This document shows, one piece after another, positions 57,401 through 64,000 of a stretch of 64,000 nt of DNA. The DNA lies in the NCBI RefSeq assembly GCF_042242105.1, contig NC_092027.1:11813721-11877720 (forward strand), read 5' to 3'. Every line of letters starts with the position of its first letter. The stretch's first letter is position 1. The translations under genes were made by a program, and so were the position numbers. Under the pieces are notes generated by a model. That model was given only the letters and a program-made list of their open reading frames with translations. It did not search any database and was not told the DNA's origin. This DNA comes from Pempheris klunzingeri (lineage: Eukaryota > Chordata > Actinopteri > Acropomatiformes > Pempheridae).

Positions 57401-60400
57401 TTGTCTCATATTCATCTTTTGATGTCAAACCCGAATGTTTTCAGTCTACAGCAAAAATAAAGGAACTGGCCTCACTGTTCCAATACTTTTGGAGGGGAGT
57501 GTATTATGATCCCGACTCAAAGCTCTGTGTGCAAGATGATCTTATTATGTTTTCAGACCAAGCTGGATGCTGAGGATGTACAAGAAATCGTGTTGGTTTA
57601 TCATAATATTATACAGTGAACAGAACATAATGAAAAACATCATAAATCAAGTGACTGATATATAAAATATGAATAGAATTGGACCACACTGTCTATTCAT
57701 TCATCATCTCAGTGTTGTTGAAGTGATAACAAGCAGACAGAGATGTGAAGAGAAGTACTTCAGGCTGCTTGTGTATCCTCTTGCTGTAGGACAAGGGCAC
57801 TTCATGTCAAACCAGTTTCTCTATTCACCCGTCAACCTGTCTCACATTCTTATTTTCAAGCATTAAAGGCATACTTACATACTCTATATATACTGTAACC
57901 TTGCATTGCAACATTATTGGTAAACTATTATCATCGTCTGCACCTCTCACACACATTTTATTAAAACACATCACAAGATTTGCAGCCCCTACGCAGTCCA
58001 ATACACCAGCAACTACCCAGAATTACTCTAACAACCCCTTTAAACACCATAGCAACCACTCAGAGTACCATGGCAACCGCCAGACAACACCTGGTAGCAC
58101 CGTAGCAACAGGCAACTGCACAGATACCACCTGATGATGCATACTGGCCTTCTGAAACCCTCAGCATCCATCTACCAGCCACCCCAGACATACTTAATGC
58201 ACACCACTGCATGAAATTAAAAGACGTACGGATGAGATAATAATTAGGAACATGTTTGTATCTTGTGCTGCTGCCAATGTCTGTGTCAACATCCAATTAT
58301 TATTCGTTTGGCTCCAGGAGGAATTGGAAGATTGTCCCTCAATTGTTTCATTTATTTCAATCTATGTCAAAGTGTAAAATTACATATTTCATCCCCTTTT
58401 ATCACTTATGAGCTGTAACTTAGAATTAATAACCATTTTATAAATAACAACAATACATTACTTTAATTTTGATTCCCCTACTCAATTATATTTTCCCAAC
58501 CCAAAGCTTAAAAATGAAGGTCCACTGTCCGTGCTTTGCATTTGCTGCAAGGTCTTATTAAATCCATTGCTCAACTGGAACCAGCTGCACTCCTTCAGTT
58601 TTAAGCTAAGCAAATGTGTTTATTGAACAGCACTTACTGCTCCCTCGTGTTCAGCCTTGTTCCATCGGCAGGTTGTAAGACTCTCTTTGATCCTTGTGGT
58701 TCCCTTTATAGCAGCCGAACCCTCCTGAAAGCCATGTAGTTGTAGGCTATACAGAAATGACTGAAACTTAAGTGATTTCTCAAAACATTTGTTTAATTTT
58801 GGGTGAATTGTTTGAAAGTGAATGCTCTTGTCAGTCTTGCCAATAAAAGCACAGTCATGATGAATGAATGGGAACAACAATCAGTCAGGCAAGAGTTAGC
58901 TTGCTGACTTACTAACTTGACCATGTTTCCATTCTTTATTAGCCTGTCATTGGTTTTTGCCGTTCTCACTCTGCTGTAGTGAAATGTACTCAAGGTGTGT
59001 TCAGTGCACCCCAGCATCACTATCAGGTGTAGTTACAGGTGCAACAGAGTTCAGTCAGTGAAACTTTCCTTCTCAGTTTGCTCTTTCTGTAAGTTATGAA
59101 ATATCGATCTGTTGGTGGTACTTTAAGAAGAGTCACCAGGGCCATTAGCATTCGTCCTCTAGCGTTTTGGACAGACTGGCGTATTTTCACCACAAGCAAA
59201 GCAAAAAGAAGCTTTATATTTACATTTACATTTTACATTATCATAGGCAGAAGTAATCAGATTTGTCTGTGTCACTTCCGTGCTGTATGAATAATAGTAA
59301 TTTATAATTTTTGATTTTCACTTATCAGACCATTTATCACAAGAGGAGAAATGGGAAAAGAGCCACTCCTCCTTTAACAGTTTAATAGTTTTCATGTATC
59401 CTTTGATCAAACCCCTCTGGTATGCATGACGATATTGAACTAAAGCACCTTGTGTACCATGTAAAAGCTTTAATGAGCAGCATTTCACACCTCCAGGATA
59501 CACAGGGGTGACATTTGAGGTGAGGAGTCGGATGGCTGTAATGAAGGCCAAAGATTTGCATTTGACAGTAATGTAATAATGTATATCCTTCCTTGCAGAC
59601 AAGTTTTATGATGGAAAATTGGATTTGGTTTGGGTTGTTTTTGCTGTAAAAGATGTTTCTGAGGTGCTGTTGAAGCCTGAAGCTGCACATTATTTCTCTG
59701 ATGTTTTTTATGTAATTGAATATCTCTTTGAACAACCCACTCTGCATTACAAATCACAATGTTCAGTCTCCAATAGCCTCCCTTCGACTTTTTGTGAAAT
59801 TCAACAATCTTTATTAAAACATGTATAAATAATATATACACACACATTATGTTTAAATAAAAAAAGTTGGGAAGTGAAATACTCCATCCTTAAGGTTGCT
59901 GTGGGAAAGATTAAGTTATACTTTGTTCTCTGCTTCTGTTTCATGAGGGTTTTGGTCCAATGAACTGCAGCCACGCGGCAGTTTGTCGAAGTGTCGAGTG
60001 ATGCAGCAGCGTAGCATCACTCGACGTAGATTAGTGTGCTTTGTAGTGCAGGATCAGACAGGTGGATATCTGTCTTTGAAGGTTAATAGTGAGATTTTCA
60101 AGGGTGTGCCTGTGTGCGTGTGTGTGTGTGTAAAGATTTTGTATTGCACTCCAATAAAGTCCTTAACAGCACCAAAAACATTGGCTCCTACTTTCTCAAT
60201 AATGCAACTCAATAGTGTCAATCACCATTATCAGATTAATTTTTCAAACCCTGAAAAACTCCATCCAGAGTCGAGTTGTACTCCTTATGACAAGTTAACT
60301 GACCTTCATGTGTGCGTGTTGAGGGGTTCAGATCATAGTGGGTTGTTGTTGAGGGTCACAGTAAAAGGTTAGGAAGAGGCATTTAGTTGTGATGGTTAAG

Positions 60401-63400
60401 GTGTGATTCAGAGCTTAGACAATCCATTATGTTCATGAGAGACCTTGTAGTATAGTACAAACGCTGACGCAGAAGGATAAGTGAAATGCTACTACTGTGT
60501 GTAATTTAAAAAAATATAAAGTTTCTGATTATAGAGAGAAATTGCAGCTTTGATAGTCAGTTCACTATAGTCAACCAGCGTCTTCATCATCCGGCTGTGG
60601 TGGCTGCTGATTGAGTGATTGTAGCAGGATGATGGCCATCAATGGTGTCACCTAGGGCGAATAGTTTTGTTTGATTTTATTCATGTTGTTTAATTAACGT
60701 CCTTGTGAAGATTAAATTTACTCGAGGCAGTGTGTCAGTTGTGTTACGTCCTTCGTTTGCATAATCAAACAGACCAGAGAATAAAACGCTCTGAGCCACA
60801 GCGGCTGAAGAAGATTTATGAAGACTGCATTTCATTTTCCTTAATAATTGTTACCTGCTGCTGTTAGTGTAACTTCATTGGATCGTCACCACAAAGGTAA
60901 GACTGCAGGATTCACTGTAACCTCTCAGCATAGCATCAAATGATGATTATTATCATATTTACATTTATTCTATTATTAGTTCATATTTTGCATTTTCTTC
61001 AAAAAAAGAAATCTTCTTTAAAAATGCTCTGATGTCACCACATTGCAGACGTTGTCTCTCCACATTCATTTAAAAGTTTAAAATCTTAAAACAATATATT
61101 TGGACAGTCCCAGCATTCAGTAGAAAGACGTTTTCCTCACTTGAGGCAGTTTCTAGTCAGGAAACACAAGTAGTTAATAATGCCCTGATGGGTAAAAATT
61201 ACCAAACATATTCTATTTGTCTGTCATTATACCTGACCAATGATTTCTTGAGTCTTTAGTGTAAGTTCTGTCTCTGTGTGTTGGCCCTGAGATTGACTTG
61301 CAACCAGTTCAGGGTGTAACCCGCCTCTCAAACAATGTCAGCTGGGATTGGCTCCCTCTGGCTTGCAAGGTTAGCACTCGCTGTCACAGGCTCTGGCAAA
61401 AATCCACAGACCTTTTCACTGGCAACGCACTAAACAATTTTGTTGTAAATATCATTCATGCAAAGACACCCAACACCCAATCCTCCCTCCCTCCATCTTA
61501 TTTTGTCTCCCTCATTAGCATGTCTGCACTTTATGCAAATCTGGTCTTGATCAAAAAGTCACAATGAGGCCAAGTTATTGAGATCTATGATCTATGATTA
61601 AAGTAGTGAATAAAAAAATAACACTCTGGATCAGGGGGCTCTGATGCAGTTAAATTGAGTGATTTTACAGATTTTACGGATTGGTAGATGTTACTGTACA
61701 GACCTGCTTAGTATGGAAAATCGACATTTAAGTTAGTTAGTCAAGTGGTGTCACCCCAAATTTTCCAACTGGTTTTATGCACAATCTCCAGATAGCGAAA
61801 CCACCACTGAACCCACAAGTTTTTCTGAAGAGACTTAATGGTTTCAGTGATGTTAACGGAGTAGTTTGACATTTTTCATTATTTTCTTGTTTAGAGCTAG
61901 ATGAGAAGATGAACACCACTCTTATTTCTGTGCAGTGCTGTAAATACGGAGGTTGAGCCATGAGCCAACTTAACTAATGACAAGGAACAGGGGGACACAG
62001 CCAGCCTGGCTCTCTTAGAAGTGAAATTTGCCCACAAAATGATGCCTTCAGACAGCAACCATTCACCCAGCTCTTCTGTTCAAAGTCACTGAACCAGACT
62101 GTTGTTTATATATATTGTATATACATATATATGCATATACATACATTTGTGCTTTCAGGTGAACTGTGAAGAGAGCCAAGCTACTGTAGATGTTAAAATA
62201 TTATACTGTGCTACAATAAATTATTCTATAAAAATAATCATTTGTCCAGATGAACTGCCTTTTTAATGTCATTGTTTTGTCTCATTTTTAATCTGTGCCC
62301 ACAAATTAGAATCTTAGTGACATTAACTTTGAGGTAAAAAGATGCCCGTCATGCCCGCTAAATCACCTTGTTCATGATGGTGACATCACTTCCACAAAAA
62401 TGTCAGACCTCAAGAACGTCACATTTATTTATTTATAAACATTTATTGCTAATTTTGTCCATTTCCGATTTTGGTGGTAAACAGAAGCAGTTTCCTCCAC
62501 ATCATTTATTCTCTGACCAGAAGTCAATATTTCTGTTTGCAGTTTGTGACAAAAAAACAAACTTTTATTGTCATTTCCCATATGTACACATTCAGGTTGG
62601 TATAATGTAAAAAATAAAAAACAATCCACTCATCTAAACAAATATAAAAATCTAACTATTTTATTATATTACCTGATATAATCAATAAAATGTTGCAATA
62701 TGAAATAATCACATCCAAAATCTTAATGTCAAAAGCATTTGATTTAAACAAAAACACATCATCATCATCACTGTGCTAAATCACAGTGAACTTGACCGTG
62801 TGAAACAGAAGCGAACATGACTCCCTCTGTGAAATGAACACAGCAGGAGGAAGACGGCAAAGTTGTTAGGAAGTAATTTTGAAATCTCCAGTTGAATCCT
62901 GTATTGATTAAAGAATGACTCACTGAGCTGTAAGGTCTGCCTGGCAGGCTGGATAACCTGCTGAGGGTTGATGTCCAACACTGAAAGGTTTATTCAATAC
63001 TTCATAGATTTTGCATATAGCCTGTAAATGCAGATAGTTTCAGGATATGTAGTTTTGTAGCCACTGAAAGCAACAATAAATTTGACTCTACTACTATAAT
63101 TCATCATGTTTCAATTACAGTAGATATTCTACCTTAAAATGAATCCTGTATTGATTAAAGATGCAAAAACAAATTCAAGTCACGCAAGTAGGAGCTTTTT
63201 AGTGTGTCACTCAGTTTACTGTCTAACCTCTGGTCTACCTCCTCAGTTCTCCTCTCTCCTCTGTGACTCTAAGTGTTTTCTCCTGTTTGGACCGATTGAT
63301 TGCTTCTGCACGACAGCTACATCTCATGTGGAATAGAGTTAAAACCAATGTTAATTCCCCAGCCTCCATCAAGGAATGAGATGTCTCTTTTGCGGCTCTT

Positions 63401-63889
63401 GACACGCTCTACAAAGCATACAATGGCTAATATTCCACTTTGAAATGTTCTCTTTGCCTTCATCTCGTTCTTTTGCTCTTCTCTTCTTTATATCTCTGCT
63501 TCTGTCTTTTTCTTTCAGACACACATAGGCACACTCAGACCTCCCCAAAACACACTCATGCGTGGACATTTATCACAAACAGATCCTCAAGGGTTTCCTG
63601 CAAAGGACTCAGTCTGTCTGGGCCGTCAGTCTCTGACGCACACCTCTGGGGAAAAAAGTTAAATTATTCAATTATTCATGACATATTTTCTTGACATATT
63701 TTAGCCACTAACATTTGTCATCACAACCTGATTCACCAAATCTGTCAAGGGGAAGTTTTTGCAGAGAAGAAAAATTAGTCCGTCACCTCATTTGAACGGA
63801 GAAACTTTTGTTTTTATGGAATTCTTTTTATTTAAATATTTCTCTTATTTGTTTGTTTTGCAGCAATGTGGACACTGATGAACTCTGTG
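51403..63889 (+). CDS. necab1: N-terminal EF-hand calcium-binding protein 1 (5' part, 4 exons)
   Basis: Coding exons: 51403-51492, 54127-54151, 56465-56573 and 63864-63889. The gene continues beyond the window. The 83 complete codons start [10 protein letters not shown] and reach DNVDTDELC. The segment [19 protein letters not shown] and the following [16 protein letters not shown] match NECAB1. The first EF-hand loop, D36 to E47, has D, N, D, G and E at the calcium-binding positions. The second, D70 to E81, lacks the usual Gly at position 6. NECAB proteins are neuronal calcium-binding proteins with an N-terminal EF-hand pair and a C-terminal ABM-type domain, the latter outside this window. 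Exons of 25 and 26 nt are very short and flanked by long introns. The paralogue is supported by the neighbouring divergent tmem64, as at human 8q21.3. The second of two adjacent ATGs is an alternative start. Confidence 0.94.
51535..51703 (+). repeat. Interspersed repeat, truncated copy A
   Basis: Shares with copy B the phrases TTTCATTGTTT, CCAATAAAACATCAGAA and AAGCCCAAAATATTCC-type sequence, with scattered substitutions. It lacks the left and right ends of the family. Confidence 0.75.
53008..53330 (+). mobile_element. Interspersed repeat, longer copy B
   Basis: Runs from GGGGCTTTAACTAACATTTA to TTAATGTCACAGCTCTAG, which keeps imperfect inverted termini of the GGGCTGCAACTAACGATTAT fish repeat family as recalled. 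Internal phrases include TTGTGATAATTGCTGATTAA. It has no coding capacity. Confidence 0.7.
54152..56464 (+). other. necab1: necab1 intron 2
   Basis: AT-rich intron bounded by GTAAAT and CCCCAG. I see no gene, RNA or identifiable mobile element in it. Confidence 0.75.
56947..57501 (+). mobile_element. Internally deleted Tc1/mariner transposon with 63-bp inverted repeats
   Basis: The left terminus begins CACTCCCCTCCAAAAGTATT and the right terminus is its reverse complement. About 63 bp match with one mismatch (56947-57009 against 57439-57501). Both ends are flanked by TA (56945-56946 and 57502-57503), the Tc1 target-site duplication. The 555-bp length is far below the roughly 1.2-1.6 kb of a complete element. 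The interior keeps only the transposase C-terminal end. Confidence 0.93.
57023..57277 (+). pseudogene. Tc1-like transposase C-terminal remnant
   Basis: An 84-codon open frame ending in TGA carries the family block [20 protein letters not shown]. The Glu in NPVEH is the third acidic residue expected of the DDE catalytic triad. The DNA-binding domain and the first two catalytic Asp residues are deleted, so the product cannot be active. The frame runs straight into the left terminal repeat. Confidence 0.9.
57985..58135. repeat. Degenerate GCAACC-type minisatellite
   Basis: Repeats variants of a unit of about 20 nt built on CCATAGCAACCACTCAGA and CCATGGCAACCGCCAGACA. This kind of array is common in fish introns. 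It creates a chance Thr/Ser/Asn-rich ORF. Confidence 0.65.
59993..60025. repeat. Perfect 12-bp hairpin in necab1 intron 3
   Basis: GTCGAGTGATGC at 59993-60004, a 9-nt loop and its exact reverse complement at 60014-60025. It is locally GC-rich and CpG-containing within an AT-rich intron. Confidence 0.93.
61275..61365 (+). mobile_element. L2/SINE-type 3' tail
   Basis: The string GTTGGCCCTGAGATTGACTT, followed by CAGTTCAGGGTGTAACCCGC and CAGCTGGGATTGGCTCC, matches the well-known 3' end shared by fish L2 LINEs and SINEs that use them. Only this tail is recognisable. Confidence 0.75.
61860..62030 (+). repeat. Teleost interspersed repeat fragment
   Basis: Phrases GAGTAGTTTGACATTTTTCA, AGAGCTAGATGAGAAGATGA, CACCACTCTTATTTCTGTG and CAGCCAGCCTGGCTCT occur in the order of an abundant teleost repeat recalled from memory. 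No coding capacity. Confidence 0.65.
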
Positions 63890-64000
63890 GTAAGTTGGCC
63901 TTTCACCTGAATAAGAACAACTTTTTCTATCCATAGACCATAGACTCAAATCTATTTGACATTTTTCCAGCATCAGGAAAGAACCAAGTTTAATGCGGTC
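63890..64000 (+). other. necab1: Start of necab1 intron 4
   Basis: Begins with the donor GTAAGT at 63890. The next exon lies beyond the window. Confidence 0.8.

Larger units (their letters stand above)
56574..63863 (+). other. necab1: necab1 intron 3
   Basis: A 7.3-kb intron bounded by GTAAGT and TTTTGCAG. It contains a deleted Tc1-like transposon, a GCAACC-rich minisatellite, a perfect hairpin, an L2/SINE-type tail and another teleost repeat (separate entries). No further gene is supported. Confidence 0.8.

Overview
This window is nuclear DNA from a ray-finned fish, most likely a percomorph. The genes are interrupted by GT-AG introns, their proteins align best (from memory) with vertebrate orthologues, and the spacers hold (CA/GT)n microsatellites, a Tc1 element with terminal inverted repeats, a non-LTR retrotransposon fragment and several interspersed repeats typical of percomorph genomes. 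No prokaryotic-style operon, CRISPR array, rRNA or tRNA gene was recognised. Family assignments come from reading the sequence and from recalled orthologues, not from a database search.

There are seven genes in two syntenic blocks. Block 1 (about 1-30.7 kb) matches human 6p22 in order and relative orientation: ripor2 (+, 3' part, 17 coding exons at 5461-14047), gmnn/geminin (-, 19267-21830), c6orf62 (+, 23934-25460), acot13 (-, 26908-28186) and tdp2 (+, 28576-30470). Strands alternate, so ripor2/gmnn and c6orf62/acot13 converge while gmnn/c6orf62 and acot13/tdp2 share compact divergent promoters. Block 2 (about 34.5-64 kb) matches human 8q21.3: tmem64 (-, 37587-47462) and the 5' part of necab1 (+, from 51403 to beyond the window end). 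A repeat-poor interval of about 4 kb (30.7-34.5 kb) joins the blocks.

The products act in unrelated processes: RHOA inhibition and cell polarity (Ripor2), DNA-replication licensing (Geminin), acyl-CoA hydrolysis (Acot13), removal of trapped topoisomerase II adducts (Tdp2), a VTT/DedA-type membrane protein (Tmem64), an EF-hand neuronal calcium-binding protein (Necab1), and a highly conserved protein of unknown function (C6orf62). Their linkage looks like ancestral synteny, not a functional cluster.

I found no new biological system. The observations most worth checking are: a frameshifting gap of about 19 nt in acot13 exon 2 that removes the expected catalytic Asp; a perfect 14-bp, 3-nt-loop hairpin just inside a gmnn 5' splice site; a possible alternative last exon of tdp2; a GC-AG intron of ripor2 carrying an antisense retrotransposon fragment; and an internally deleted Tc1 element with 63-bp inverted repeats in necab1.
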